Assembly (NCBI GenBank): GCA_948474755.1
Contig: CAOLHI010000969.1
Span: 124,001-188,000 of the forward strand
From: Ctenosaura bakeri
Taxonomy: Eukaryota; Chordata; Lepidosauria; Squamata; Iguanidae
Direction: 5' to 3'
Length of the DNA: 64,000 nucleotides
Part shown: in pieces, positions 11,301 to 24,450 of the stretch
Layout of the letters: every line of letters starts with the position of its first letter
Numbering within the stretch: the stretch's first letter is position 1
Position numbers and translations under genes: made by a program
The notes under the pieces: generated by a model
What the model was told of the DNA's origin: nothing
Seen by the model: only the letters and a program-made list of their open reading frames with translations
Database searches by the model: none

Positions 11301-12459
11301 GTTTTTTTTTTTTGGAAATTTTAAAAAAAATGGGAAAAATTTTTAAAAAAAAAAAAAAAATTTTTTTTAACCCCCAAAAGGGGGCCCGGGGGGAAAAAAT
11401 TTTTAAAAAAAACCCCCAATTTTCCCCTTCCCCCCCCTTTAAAAAAAAAACCCCCCAAAAAAAAAACCCCCCCAATTTTCCCCAAAAGGGGAAAAAAAAA
11501 AAAAAAAAAGGGGGAATTGGCCCCAAAAAATTTTTTTTCCCCCGGGGGCCACCCCAAAATTTTTTTAAACCCCCCCTTTTTTTTTTTAAAAAAAACCCAA
11601 AAATTTTTTTTTAAAACCCCTTTTAAAAATTTTTAAAACCCCTTTTTTTAAAAAAAAATTTTTTTCCCCACCCTTTCCCAAAAAAACTAAATTAAAAAAA
11701 AAAATTTTCCCGGGAAAAAAAAAAAGGGGGGGAAAAAAAAAAAACCCCCCCCCCCCCAACCCCTTTTCCCAACCCCCTTTTTTTTTTTTTTTTCAAAAAA
11801 ATTTTTAAAAAAATTTTTTTCATGGGTTTTTTTTAAAATACCCTTTTTTGGGGGTTCCCTTTTTTGGGTTTAAAAAATTTTTTTAATTTTAAAAAAAAAT
11901 TTTTGGGGGGGTAAAAGGGGGGAAAAAAAAATTTTTTTTTTTTTTTTGGGAAAAATTTTTTTTAAAAAAATTTTAAAACCCCCGGGGGCCCAAAAAAAAA
12001 ACCCTCCTAAAAAAAATTTTTTTTGGCCCCCTTTTTTTCCCTTTGGAAAAAAAAGGGAAAAATTTCCCAAAAGGGAAAAAAAAATTTTTTTTTTTTTAAA
12101 AAAAAAAATTTTTTTTTTTTTTAAATTTTTCCCCCCCCCTTTTTTTTTTAAATTTTTTAAAAAAAATTTTTTTTAAAAGGGGGGTTTTAAAAAAAAAAAA
12201 AATTTTTCCCCCCCCCAAAAAAAATTTAAAAAAAAAATTTTTAAAGGGGTTTTTTTTTAAAAAAAGGGGGGTTTTTTCCCCCCCCTTTTTTGGGGCCCCC
12301 AAAAAAAAAAACCCCCCCCCAAAAAAAAACCCCCCCCCCAAAAAAAAACCCACTTTTGGGGTTTTAAAAAAACCCCCTTTTTTTTTTTTTTTTCCCCTTT
12401 TTTTGGGTTTTTTTTCCCCAAAAAAAAAAAAATTTTTTTCCCCCCAAAAAAAAAGGGGG

Positions 12460-12491
<32 letters not shown>

Positions 12492-15400
12492 GGGGAAAAA
12501 AAAAATTTTGTTGGAATTTTTTTTTTTTAAAATTTCCCAAAAAAAAATTTTTAAAAAAAAAAAAATTTAAATTTTTTTGGGGGGTTTTAAAATTTTTTTT
12601 AAAAAAACCCTTTTTTTTCCCCCCCTTTTAAAAATTTTAAAAAAAAACCCCCCGGCCCCCAAAAATTTTTTTAAATTTTTAAAAAAACTTTTCCCAAAAA
12701 AAACCCCCCCCCCCGGCCAAAAAACCCCCCCAAAAATTTTAAAAATTTTTGAAAAACGGCCTTGGGAAAACCCCGGGGCCCCGATTTTTGGGGACATTTT
12801 CCCCCCCCCTTTTTTTTTTAAAAAAAAAAAAGGGGTTTTTTCCCCGGAAAAAAATTTTTCCCCCCGGGGGAAAAAAACAACCCCCCCCCCCCCTTTTTTT
12901 TTTTTAAATTTTTCTTTTTAAAAAAATTTGGGGCCCAAAAAATTAAAAGGGAAAAAAAAAGGAATTTTTTTTTAAAAAATTTGGGAAAAAAAAAAAAAAA
13001 AAGGGTTTTTTTAAAAAAAAAAAAAGCAGGGAAAATTTTGGGTTTTTAAAAAAACCCTTTCCCAAAAATTTGGGGGGGAAAAAAGGGGGCCCAAATTTTT
13101 TTCCCCAAAATTTAAAAAGGGGGGGGAAAAAAAAAAGGGGGGAAAAAAATTTTTTTCCCCCCCCCCTTTGGGAAAAAGAAAACCCCCGGGGGGGGGGGTT
13201 TTCCGGAAAAACCCCCCCTTCCCTTTTGTTGGGGGGAAAAACCCCTTTTTTTAAGGGGGAAAAAAAAGGGCCCCCTTTTTGAAAAAAAAAAAAAACCCGG
13301 GAAAAAATTTTTTTTAAAAAAAACCCCCCCAAAAAAGGGGGGGGGGGGGTTTTTTTTTTTTTTTTTAAAAAAAAAAAATTTTTATTTTAAAAAAAAAAAC
13401 CCCCCAAAAACCCTTTTTTTTTGGAAAAAGGGGAAAACCCCCCCTTTCCCCCTTTAACCTTTTTTTTTTCCCAATTTTTTTAAAAAAAAATTTTTTTTAA
13501 AAGGGGAAAAAAAAAAAAAAAAAATTTTTTTCCCCCCCAAAAAAAAAGGGGAAAAAAATTTTTTTTTCCTTTTAAAAAACCCTTTTTTTGGGTTTGGGGT
13601 TTAAAACCCCCGGGAAAAAAAAACCCCAAAAATTTTTTTGGCAAAAAAGAAAAAAACCGAAAAAAAATTTTTTTTTTTTTTAAATTTTGGGGGTTTTTTT
13701 TTTTTTTAAAAAAAGGGGGGGGTTTTTTTTCCCTTTTTTTTTTTGGTTTCCCCCCCGGGGGTTTTTTTTTTTGGGTTTTTTTTTTTGGGAAAATTTTTTT
13801 TTTTTCCCCCCTTTTTTTTTAAAGGGGCCCCCAAAACCCAAAAAAAAAAAATTTTTTTTAAAAAAATTTTCCCCTTTAAAATTTTGGGGAAAAAAGGGGG
13901 AAAAAAAGGGGAACCCCGGGGTTTTTTAAAATTTTTTTAAAAAAAAAAAAAACCCCCCCAAAAAAAATTCCCAAAATTTTTTTTAAAAATTTTTTAAAAC
14001 CCAAAAAAAAAAGGGGGGGGAAAAAAATTTTTTAAAAAAAAACCCAAAAAAAGGAAAATTTGGGGGGGTTTTTTTTTTTAAAAAAAAACCCCCAAATTTT
14101 AAAAAAAAAAAATTTTTTTCCCCCAAAAAAAAAATTTTTTTTAAATTTTTTTTTAAAAAAAAAAAAATTAAAAAAAAAAAAATTTAAAAAAAAAAAAAAA
14201 ACCCCCCCCCAAAACCCCCAAAGGGGTTTTTTTCCCCCCTTCCCCCTTTTTTTTTTTTTTGGGCCCCAAAAAAAAGGTTTTAAATTTTTGGGGGTTTTCC
14301 CCAAAAAATTTTTTTTTCCCCGGGGGCATAAAATAAGGAAAAGGGGGGGGTTTTTAAAAAAGCCCAAAAAAAAAAAATTTTTTTTTAAATTTTTTTTGGG
14401 GAAATTTTTTTTTGGCCAAAAAACCAAAGGGGTTTTTAAAAATTTTTTTTAAATTTTTAAAATTTTTTTTTTTTTGGGGGGGGGGAAAAAAAAGGGGGGG
14501 GGCCGGGCCCCCTTTAAAAACCCCCCGTTAAAAATTTTTTTTTTTGGGGGGGGGGTTTTTTTTTCCCCCCCAAAAAACCCCGGCACCCCCCCAATTTCAT
14601 TTCCCCCTTTTAAAATTTTTTTTCCCCCCCCTTTGGGGGGAAAAATTTTTTAAAATTTTTTAGGGAAAAAAAATGGGGGGCCCCAAAAAAAAAAATTCCC
14701 CCCAAAAACCCCAAAAAAAACCCTTTTTAAAAAAATTTTGGGGGGGGAATTTCCCCCCAAAAAAAAAAAAAAAAAATTAAAAAAAACCCCCCCCCCTTTC
14801 AGGGAAAAAAATTTTTTCAAAAATTTTTTTTTTTTTTTTTTGGGGGGGTTGGAAATTTAAAATTTAACTCCCAAAAAAAGGGAAAAAAAAAATTTTTTTT
14901 AAAAAATTTAAATTTTTAAAAAAACCCGGAAATTTTTTTTTTTTTTTTTTTTTTTTTTCTAAAAAAACCCCCTTTTTGGGAAAAATTTTTTTTTGGGGTT
15001 CAAATTCCCCCCCCCAAAAAAAATTCAATTTTTTTTCCCCCGGGGAAAAAAATTTTTTAAAAATTTTTTGTTTTAAAAAACCCCCCAAAAATTTTCTTTT
15101 GCTTTTTTTGGGAAAAAGGTTTTTAAGGGGAAAAAAAATTTTTTTTTAAAAAAAAACCCCCCAAAAAAAAAATTTTTTCACCCGGGAAAAAGGGGGGGCC
15201 CCCCTTTTTTCCCCCCTGTTTGAAAAGGGTTTTTGGGGTTTTTCCCGTTTTTTGGGGGGGAAAAAAAATTTAAATTTTCCCTTTCCCAAAAAAAACCCCC
15301 CCTTAAAACCCCGGGGGGCCCCCGGGGTTTAAAACCCAAAACCGGCCCCCCCCTTTTAAAAATTGGGAAAAAAAAAGGGGGGCCCTTTCAAAAATTTTTT

Positions 15401-18110
15401 TTTCCCCCCCCCGGGGGGGTTTTTAAAAAAACCCCCCCTTTTCCCCCCCCAAAAAAAAAAACCCCCCCCCAAAAATTTTCCCCAAAAAACCCCTTTAAAA
15501 AAAAAAGGGGAAAGGGGGGTTTTTTTTTTTTTAAAAAAAATCCAAAAATTCCAAAAAAAAAAATTTTTAAAAAGGGCCCAAAAGGGTTTTTTTTTTAAAA
15601 ATTTTTGGGGAAAAAAATTCCCCCCCCCCCGGGGGGGGGGGGAAAAAAAAAAAAAAAAAAGGCCCCCCAAAAGGGGGGTTTTTTTTTTTTTGGGGGTTTT
15701 TTTTAAAAATTAAAAAACCCCCCCAAAAAGTTTTGGGCCCTTTGGGGGAATTTAAAATTTTGGGGGACCCCCCTTTTTGGGGGAAAAAAAAAAACCCCCC
15801 CCCAAAAAAAAAAAAAGGGTTTTTTTTTTTTAAATTTTTAAAAAAACCCTTTTAAAAAATTTTTTTTTTTATTTAAAAAAAATTTTTTTTTTTTTTAAAA
15901 TTTTTTCCCCCAGGAAGTTTTAAAAATTTTAAAAAAAGGGAAAAATTTTTTTAAAAAAAAAAAAAAATTTTTTGGGGAAAATTTTTCCCCCCCCCCCCTT
16001 TTTTCCCTTTTTTTTGGGGGGGTTTTTTCAAAAATTCAAGGTTTTAAAAATTTTTAAAAAAAAAGGAAAAAAAAAATTTTAAATTTTTTGGGTTTTTTTT
16101 TTTTTAAATTTTTTTTTTAAAATTTTCCCAAAAAAAAAATTTTAAAAAAAATTTTTTTAAAAATTACAAATTTTAAAAAAAATAACCCCTTTTTTTTTTA
16201 AAACCCCCTTTAAAATTTTTTTTAAAAAAAAAAATTTTTTTTTGGGGAAATTTAAAAAAAAAAAAACCAAAAATTTTTTTGGGGGGGGGTTTTAAATTTT
16301 TTTTTTTAAAATCAAAAAAAAAATTTTTTTTCCCTTTTTTCCTTTTTTTTTTTAAAAAAAAAAAAAATTTAAAAATTTTTTAAAATTTTTTTAAAAAAAA
16401 AATTTTTTTTGGGGGGGTTTTTTAAAAATTTTTCCCGGGGGCCCCAAAAATTTTCCCAAAAAAATTTAAACCCCACCCCCAAAAGGGGGAAAAAAATTTT
16501 TTTTTTTAAAAAAAAAACCCAAATTTTTTTTTGGGTTTTTTTTTTTTTGGGGGGAAAAAATTTTTTTTTTTAATTAAAAAAAAAACCCCCCCCCCCCGGG
16601 GGTTTTTTAAAAAAAAAGTTAAAAAAAAACCCAAAAAATTGGGGGTTTTTGGGGGGGGGGGGAAAAAAAATTTTTCTTTTTTTGCCCCTTTTTTTTTTTT
16701 TTAAAAAAATAAAAACCGGAAAAATTCATTTAAAATTTTAAAAAAAGGGTTTTTTTTTTTTCCCCCTTTTTAAAAAAACCCCCCCCGTTCCCTTTAAAAT
16801 TTTTTTTCCCAAAATTTTTTTTAAAAAAACCCCTTAAAAAAAAATTTTTTTTTTTAAAAAGGGGGGGAAAAAAAAACCTTTTTTTAAAAAAAAAAATTTT
16901 TAAAAAAAAAAAATTTTTTTTTTTTAAAAAAAAAAAATTTTTTTTAAAAGGAAATTTTTTGGGGGTTTTTTAAAAAACCTTTTTAAAAAAAAAAATTTAA
17001 AATTTTTTTAAAAATTTCCCAAATAAAATTTTTGGGCCCCAAATAAAATTTTTTTTTCCCAAAATTTGGGGAAAAAAATTTTTAAAAAAAAAATTTTTGG
17101 AAAAAAAAACCCAAAAAAACCCCCTTTTTTTTAAAATTTTTTTAAAAAAAAATTTTTCCCCCTTTTTTTTTCTAAAAAATTTTCCCCGGGAAAAAAAAAA
17201 TTTTTTTTTTTTTTTTGGGGGGGTTTTTTTGGGGGGGGAAAAAAAAATATAATTTTAAAAAAATTAAAAAATTTTAAAATTTTTCCCCCCCCCCCAAACC
17301 CCCCCAAAAAAAAAAAAGGGGCCCCGGGCCTTGGGGGGGGGGAAAAAACCCAAAAAGTTTAAAATTTTTTTTTTTTTCCCCTTTTTTTTCCGGGGGGTTT
17401 TTTCCCCCAAAAAAAAATTTCCCAAAAAAAATTTTTTTTTTTTGGGAAAAAAGGGCCTTTTTTAAAAAAAACCCTTTTTTAAAAAAAAGGGCCTTCCCCC
17501 TTTTTTTTTTTGGGGGGGGGGAAAAATTTTTTGGGGGGGTTTTTTAAAAGGGGTGTGGTTAAGGGGCCTTTTTTTTTTTTCAAAAACCCCCCCAAAGGGG
17601 GCCCCTTTTGGTTTTTTTGGGAAAAAACCCCCCCCCCCCAAAAAAAAAACCCGGGCCTTTTTTTTCAGGAGGGCCCCCCGGGGCCCAAAAGGGGGGTTTC
17701 CCCCCAAAAAAAAAAAAGGAAAGGGTTTTTTGGGGTTTAAAAAAAACCCCCCCTTTTTTTTTTCCCCAAAAAACCCCCCTTTTTTTTGGGGGGGAAAAAA
17801 AGGGGGGCTTTTTTTTTTTTGGGGGGTTAAAATTTTTTTTTGTTTTTTTTTTTTTTTAAAAGGGTTTTTCCCCCCAAAAAAAATTTTTTTCCCCAAAAAA
17901 AAGGGGTTTGGGAAAAAAAAACCCCCAAAAGGGAAAAAAATTTAAAAAAAAGGGGGAAATTAAAAAAAAAAAAAAACCCAAAAAAGGGGGAAAAAAACCC
18001 CCAAAAAAGGTTTCCAAAAAAAAGGGTTTTTTTTTGGGGGGGGGGGAAAAAAAAAAAAATTTTTTTTTAAACTTTTGGGGGGAAAAAAAAACCCGGTTTT
18101 TTTTGGGGTT

Positions 18111-18141
<31 letters not shown>

Positions 18142-20007
18142 GGAAAAAAAAAAAATTTTTTTTTAAAAAACCTTTTTTTTTTTTAAAAAAAAAATTTTAA
18201 AAATTTTAAAAAATTAAAAAAAAGGGAAAAAAAAAACCTTTTTAAAAATTTTAGGGAAAAAAATTTTTTTTTTCTGTTGGGGGTTTTTTTCCCCAAAAAG
18301 GGGCCCCCCCTTTTTTTTTAAAAAAAAAAATTTTTTTGGGGGTTTTTAAAAAGGGGGGGAAAGAAAAATTTTTTTTGGGAAAAACCAAACCCCAAAAAAC
18401 CCCCGGGGGGCCCAAAAAATTTTGGGGGTTTTTGGGGGAAACCCCCAATTTTTTTTTCCGCCCCTTTTTTTTTGTTCCCGGGCCCCCCGGCCCCGGTTTT
18501 TTAAAAAAATTTTTTTGGGGCCCGGCATTCCCCGGGGGGGGGGTTTTAAATTTTTTCCCCCCCCCCGGGGTTTTAAAAAAAAAAAAAAATTTTTTTGGGG
18601 TTTAAAAAAATTTCCCTTTGGCCAAAAAAAATTTTTTCCCCTTTTTTAAAATTTTTAAAAAGGGTTTTTAAAAAGGGGGGTTTTAAGGAGTTTAAAAAAT
18701 TTTTCTTTTTTAAAAAAAAAATTTTTTGCTTTCCCCCCCTTTTTAAAAAGAAAAAAAAAAATTCCCCCAAAAAATTAAAAGGGGGGGGAAAAAAAAATTA
18801 AAATTTTTTAAAATTTTTTAAGTTTTTAAAAAAAAACAAAAAGGGGGCAAAAAAATTTTTTTTTTTTTTTGGCCCCCAAAAAATTTTGGGTTTTTTTTTT
18901 TGGGGGGGGTTTTTTTTTTAAAAATTTTTTTAAAAACCCCTTTTTTTTTTTTTGGGGGAAATTTTAAGGGGGGAAAAAAAAAAAAAAAAAAAATTTGGGG
19001 GCAAGAAAACCCAATTTTGGGGGCCCGGGGGGGGGTTTTTTTTCCTTTTTTTTTGCCCTTTTTTTTAAAAAAAAAAAATTTTTAAATTTTCCAAAAATTT
19101 TTTTGGGCCCTTTTGGGGGAAAAAAAATTTTTTTAAATTCCCCCCCCCCCCCCCCCTTTTTTTTTTTTTTTTTTTTCCCCCCCCAAAAAAAAAGGGGGGG
19201 AAAACCCCCCCCCCCCCCCAAAAAAAAAAAAAGGGGGGGGTTTTGGGGGGGGGGGAAAAAAAATAAAAGCTTTTTCCCCAAAAAAAAAAAATTTTTATTA
19301 ATTTCCGGGGGTTTTTAAAGGGGGGGGAAAAGGGGGCCCAAAAAAAAATTTTTTAAAAAAGGAAAAAGGGGGGGGGGGAAAAAAAAAAAAAGGGGGGTTT
19401 TTTTTTCCAAAAAAAAAAAAAAAACCCCCCTTAAAATTTTTTTTTTTCCCGGGAAAAAAAAAGGGGGGGGAAAAACCCCCAAAAAAAAAAAGGAAAGGTT
19501 TTTTGGGGGGGGAAAAAAAAATTTTTTTTTTTAAAAAAAATTTTTTCCCCGGCCAAAAATTTTTTTGGGTTTTTTTTTAAAAAATTTAAAAATCTTGGGT
19601 TTTCCCCAAAAAGAACCCCAAAAAAAGGAAAATTTTGGGGTTAAAAATTGGGGGTATTTTTAAAAAAAAAAATTTTTTTTTTGGGGGGTTTTTTTTTTGT
19701 TTAAAAAAAACCCCCCCGGGGGGAAGGGAAAAAAAAATTTTAAAATTTTTGGAAAAAAAAAAATTCCCCCCCGGGTGAAAATTTTTTTTCCCCTTTTTTT
19801 TTTTAAAAAAAAACCCTTTTCAAAAAGTAAACCCCTTTTTTAGGGTTTTTCCCTTTTTAAAAAAAAAAATTTTTTTTTTTTAAAAACCCCCCCTTTTCCC
19901 CAAAAAAGGTTTGGCCCCCTTTTTTTTTTCCAAAAGGGGGGGGGGCCCCGGGTTAAAAATTTTGGGTTTTTTTTTTTTTCCCCCCTTTTTTTTTTTTTTT
20001 CCTTTTG
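8301..20007. other. Homopolymer-run block, probable sequence artefact
   Basis: For almost 12 kb the sequence is nearly all runs of A, T, G or C, commonly 3-12 bases, with very few mixed trinucleotides. Every long open frame here therefore encodes peptides of Phe, Lys, Gly and Pro (TTT, AAA, GGG, CCC) with a few Ile, Leu, Asn. They occur on both strands and several frames at once. No natural genomic sequence class behaves this way. The right edge passes gradually into readable sequence near 20,000. I read it as a base-calling or consensus failure and annotate no gene in it. The true underlying sequence cannot be recovered from this text. Confidence 0.9.
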
Positions 20008-21955
20008 CCCTGGGAAGTTTAAGCAAGAAAACCTTTACTTTGAAAAGGGGGACCACCAGGTGATATCACTGGTTTAGGAAAGAATCCTCCCTTTAAATTT
20101 GGACAGCTGCTGCCAGTCAGAAGTTATGACCTGGGACTAGAAAGCCCAACAGTCTATACAGGCATACCACAGTTAACAAATCATTTGACAGTGAATTTTT
20201 TTTAAGGGCTTTTTATGCATGTCGGCCTTCCATTCCCTTTTTTGTCCTCTTTTTTAGCTGGAATTTTTTTGGCAACATAACATTAGGAGAATGATAAAGG
20301 AAAAGGGAAACCCACTTTGGGGGTGTCCAACGGCACAAGTGTGTTTGAAGTAAACAATGAAAAAAAAGGGAAAGCCTGGGGGCTTCAGGAAACAAAACTT
20401 TTATTTAATAATCCTAGTATAGCGTAGGTAAATCAACAACGGGGCTGCCCCAAAATCCTTCACCTGCCCAAATTCATGAACAACAAAACAGAGAAAAAAG
20501 GGGAGTGGAGATGGGGTTTTCTCGTCAACTCCTCAAAAAAAAAATTTATAAAGCATAGATCTGTAAGACTGGTCACAAAAATTGGAATCATAAAAAAAGC
20601 GGAGGAAAAGGGGGGGGAAAAGGTGATCCATTATGAAGTAAGTCTTCAAGTGGTCTTCAGAACGTTCAAAAGGGGGTTTTGTTTTTATGCAAGGTTTTCT
20701 CGACCTGATTGTTTCATTTCACATGTCCCTTTTTTTTCACTATTGAATAAAAAAATTCTAAAAATTGTTAAATTTGCTTTTTTTTGTGTGGTGTAGGAAT
20801 TCTCTTTTTTTCCCCCATGTTATTTCTGCTTCTGGTACCAAATTTTCTATTAAAAACATAATACCCAAGAATATTTCCTCTTTAACTGGGTTTCCCCCGG
20901 GGGAAAGAAAATTTCCTATAATTTCTCTTGGGATGTTTAGATGTTTTAGTTTTTATCCCCATTTAAAACAAACCCTATGTTGGGGAATATACTAATTTGG
21001 GGGGGACAGTTGTTTCTATTTTTTCTTCAACATTTAAACCCAAACAGATAGGTTCCCCTTATTTTTTCAACTCTTTTTCCAAGGCCTTTTCAACGCTTTC
21101 TGCAAAAAAAATTTCTAATTGATCTGGAATCTTACCCGGGGTTTAGGACAATAAAAGGGGGGAAAACCAAAAATTTTAAATCCTACTCTGGTCCTCAACT
21201 CAGTTCTAGGAAAAAGTCATAGATATGTAACTCCCAAAAAAGAGCAAATTTAAAAACCCCAAAAACCCCAAAAAAATAATCCAACAATGTATGGATGCAA
21301 CCTGGTAACCCAAAAAAACAATGTATGGATGCAATTTTACTTTATTTTTATTTGAAGGAAGCAATGAAATGTTATTTTGCTTGATAAACCTCTCTAATGT
21401 TATGAGACCCCGCAAAAGCATGCTGGCGTAGCTCTTGAAGTTTTTTTTTCCTAGCATCTGTCTAATGTTGGTGTCAACTGTAAGAGACCATTTGAGGGCC
21501 CTTTTTCACCTTTTACCTAACCCGGCATTTTAAAATTTTCAGAACTCCAGAAAAGATCACCCTTAAAAATTTTGGGAAAACCCGAGAGGACAAAAGATCA
21601 CTTTCAGCTCTATCCTCAATTTCCAGTGCCTTTTCCACAAGGGAATAATTGTATCTGACTCTATAATGTAATCAACTACACTTGCAGCTTTGTCAGTTAA
21701 ATATGTAAAATACCCATTTGAGTGGTCTAAAAAGGGGCCCCATTAAGGCAAATAAAAAATTGAATTTGCAAATTAGGGCGATAAGGCCTGATCATTCTTA
21801 TTAATTTATTTATCCTGTGATGATGGGCACCCATTTTGGTGTTAAAATCACTTCAAATTAGCATCAAATGATTAGGGTTTTAAACTTTCACAAACCCATC
21901 AAATAACTCCTCCAACTTGACCCAAATTTCTATTGAGATTCTTCAAATTTCCGGA
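20008..21955 (-). repeat. Inverted, corrupted copy of 30.02-31.95 kb
   Basis: This readable island is the reverse complement of the retrotransposon region at 30.02-31.95 kb. Anchors include 'cataccacagttaacaaatc' at 20.16 kb, 'aaagcatagatctgtaagac' at 20.55 kb, 'caatgtatggatgcaacctg' at 21.28 kb and 'acttgcagctttgtcagtta' at 21.68 kb. Paired coordinates sum to about 51,970 all along, so the arms stay collinear. Differences are mostly mixed bases replaced by runs, for example 'ggcattgaatatttg' versus 'ggggtttttaaatttg' when read on the same strand. The element content is endonuclease-3' LINE sequence. It is more likely a technical duplicate of the right arm than a separate insertion. Confidence 0.85.
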
Positions 21956-22199
21956 GGGAAAAATTTTGGGGGGGGAAAAAAGGGGGGGGTTTTTTTTTTT
22001 TTTAAAAAAAATTTTTCCCAAAAATTTTTTTTAATTTTTCTTTGGGAAAATTTAAAATTTTTTCCCAAAAAAAAATTTGGAAAAAGGGGGGGAAAAAAAA
22101 ATTTTGGGTTTTTCCCCCCCCGGGGGGAAAAAACCCCCAAAAAAAAATTTTTTTTTTGGGAAAAAAAATTTTCCAAAATTTTTCCCCCCAAAAAAAAAA

Positions 22200-22230
<31 letters not shown>

Positions 22231-22358
22231 AAATTTTTTCCCCCCCCTTTTTTTTAATTTTTCCCCGGGGGGGGCCCCCCGGGGGGGGGCCTAAACCCAA
22301 AAAGGGGAAAAAAAGAAGGGGGGGCCCTTTCCCCACCGGTTTTTTCCCCAAATCCCCC

Positions 22359-22391
<33 letters not shown>

Positions 22392-24270
22392 TTTTTAAAA
22401 AAACCCCCCCAAAAAAAAAGGGGGTTTTTTTTTTTAAAAACCCCCAAAAAAAATTTTTTAAAAAATTTAAAAAACCCCCTTTTTTTTTTTCCCCCTTTTG
22501 GGGGAAAAAAAAAAAAATTTGGGGAAAAAAAATTTATTTTTTTTTAAAAAAAATTTTTTCCCCCCCCCCGGGTTTTAAAAAAAAAAAAAAAAAAAAAGCT
22601 TAAAAAAACTTAAAAAACCCCCCCTTTTTTAAATTTTAATTTTTTAAAAATTCCCCTTTAAAAAAATTTTTTAAAAACCCCGGGAAAAAAAAAGTAAAAA
22701 ATTTTTTTTAAAATTTTTTTTATTTTTAAAAACTTTACCAATTTTTTTTTCCCCCCTTAAAAAGGGCCCGGGCCCCAAAAAAAAAAATTTAAACCCCCAA
22801 ACCAAAAAAGGGGGAAAAAAAAAAGGGGGGGGAATGGAATTAAAATTTTTTCCCCCTTTTCCTTTTTTGGGGGTGGGGGGCCCCGTGTTTTAAAAAACCG
22901 TGGGTTTGGGGGGGGTTTTTTTTTCCCCCGTTTTTGGGGGGGGGGGGTTGGTTTGGGCCAAAGGGGGTTTTTAAATTTTTAAAAAAAATTTTTTTTTTTT
23001 CCCCCCCCAAAAAAAGGGGGGGGTTTCCCCCTTTTTTTTTTAAACCCCAATTTAACCCCCCCAAAATTTTTAAAAAAAAAATTTAAAAAAAAGGGGGGGC
23101 CCCCGGGAAAAAAAAAAAGGAAAAAATTTAATTTAAAAAAAAACCCCCGGGGGGGTTTTTTTTTTGGGGTTTTTTAAAGGGGGGTGCCCTTAATTTTTTT
23201 AAAAATTTTTTTGGGGTTTTTTTGGGGGGGGTTTTTTTTTTTTTTAGGGGCCCGGGGGGGGGGGGTTTTTTTTTCCCCCCCTTTTTTTTTTAAAAGGGCC
23301 CCAAAACTTTTTTTTGGGAAAAAAGGGGAAAACTTCCCTTTTTTTTTGGAAAAACAGGGGAAAAAAAATTTTTTTTCCCCAAAAAAAATTTTTTTTTTGA
23401 AAAAAAACGAAAAAAATTTTTTTTTTTGGGAAATTTTTAAAAAAAAAAAAAAAAAATTTTTTTTCCGGGAAATTTTTAAAATTAAAAAAAAAAAATTGGG
23501 GGAAAAAAATTTAATTTTTGGCGGGTTTTTAAAAAAATTAAAATTTTTTTTTTTTTTTTTTTTAAATTTAAAAATTTTTTTTAAAAGGGTTTTTCCCCCA
23601 AAAATTTTTTAAAAAAAAACCCCCCAAAAGGGAAAAAAGGGGGGGAAAAAAGGGGCCCCCGGGGGGAAAACCCCCCCTTGGGGAAAAGGGGGAAAGGGGG
23701 GGGGCCCCCCAAAAAACCCCCCTTTTTTTCCCGGGGGGGGAAAAAAAAAGGGGGGGGAAAAAAAATTTTTTTTTAATTTTTTTTTTTAGGGCCCCCAAAA
23801 AATTTTTTTTTTTTTAAAAAAAAAAAAAATTTTGGGGAAAATTTTTTGAAGGGGGGGTTTTTTTTTGTTTTTAAAAAATTTTTTTTTAAAAACCAAAAAA
23901 CCCTTTTCCCCCTTTTTAAAAAACCCCCCAAAAATTTTTTAAAAGGGGGGGGAAAACCCCTTTTTTTTTAAAAAAAAAAAGGGTTTTTCCCCCGGGGGGG
24001 GAAAAAAAAAATTTTTTGGGGGGTTTTTTTTTTAAGGGAAAAAAGGGTTTTTTAAATTTTTAAAAGGGGAAAAACCCTTTTGGAAAAAAATTTTTTTTAA
24101 AAAAAATTTTTTTTTGGGAAAAAAGGGGGGCCCCCCAAAAAAAATTTTGGAAAAAATTTTTTTTCCAAAAAAACCGGGTTTTTAAAAAAATTCCCCAAAA
24201 AATTTTTGGAAAATTTGGGGGGCATTTTCTGGCAATTTTGGGAAAACCGGGGTTTTTCTTAAAAAGGGGG
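21956..24270. other. Homopolymer-run block, second part
   Basis: Same character as 8.3-20 kb: runs of single bases, F/K/G/P peptides, no readable gene. The edges are gradual. At the left, 'cttcaaatttccggaggg' can still be aligned to the collapsed reverse complement of 30.01-30.03 kb. At the right, 'ggcattttctggcaatttt' returns to normal before the MITE at 24.27 kb. Confidence 0.9.
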
Positions 24271-24450
24271 GTTTTACAGTGCTATTATTCCACTTTCAAC
24301 ATCCTATGGAATTCTGGAATGTGTAGTTTACTGAGGCCAAAGAGTCCTCTGGCTGAGAATTCTAAATGCCCCTCCTTAAACTGCAAACCCCAAGTTTCCA
24401 CAGGATGTTGAAAGTAGAATAATAGCACTATTACAGAGTAGGGTGGAAAT
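24271..24450. mobile_element. Foldback MITE, family A copy 3
   Basis: Readable from 'acagtgctattattccac', this copy has 'caacatcctatggaattc' in the left arm, 'gctgagaattctaaatgcc' in the spacer and 'ccacaggatgttgaaagtag' in the right arm. It ends near 'gggtggaaat'. Its left terminus runs into the homopolymer block, so the first bases are unreliable. Confidence 0.75.

Noticed and set aside
8191..19318. Many open frames of 60-145 codons encoding Phe/Lys/Gly/Pro-rich peptides
   Set aside because: They come from homopolymer runs (TTT, AAA, GGG, CCC), occur on both strands and several frames at once, and lie in sequence I judge to be an artefact.
21917..23798. Further F/K/G/P-rich open frames, one of 156 codons
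   Set aside because: Same homopolymer cause as in the larger block.
8301..24270. A novel low-complexity chromosomal element or giant satellite
   Set aside because: There is no repeat unit or period, only runs of varying length. The readable island inside is a collapsed copy of nearby normal sequence, so a technical cause is much more likely.
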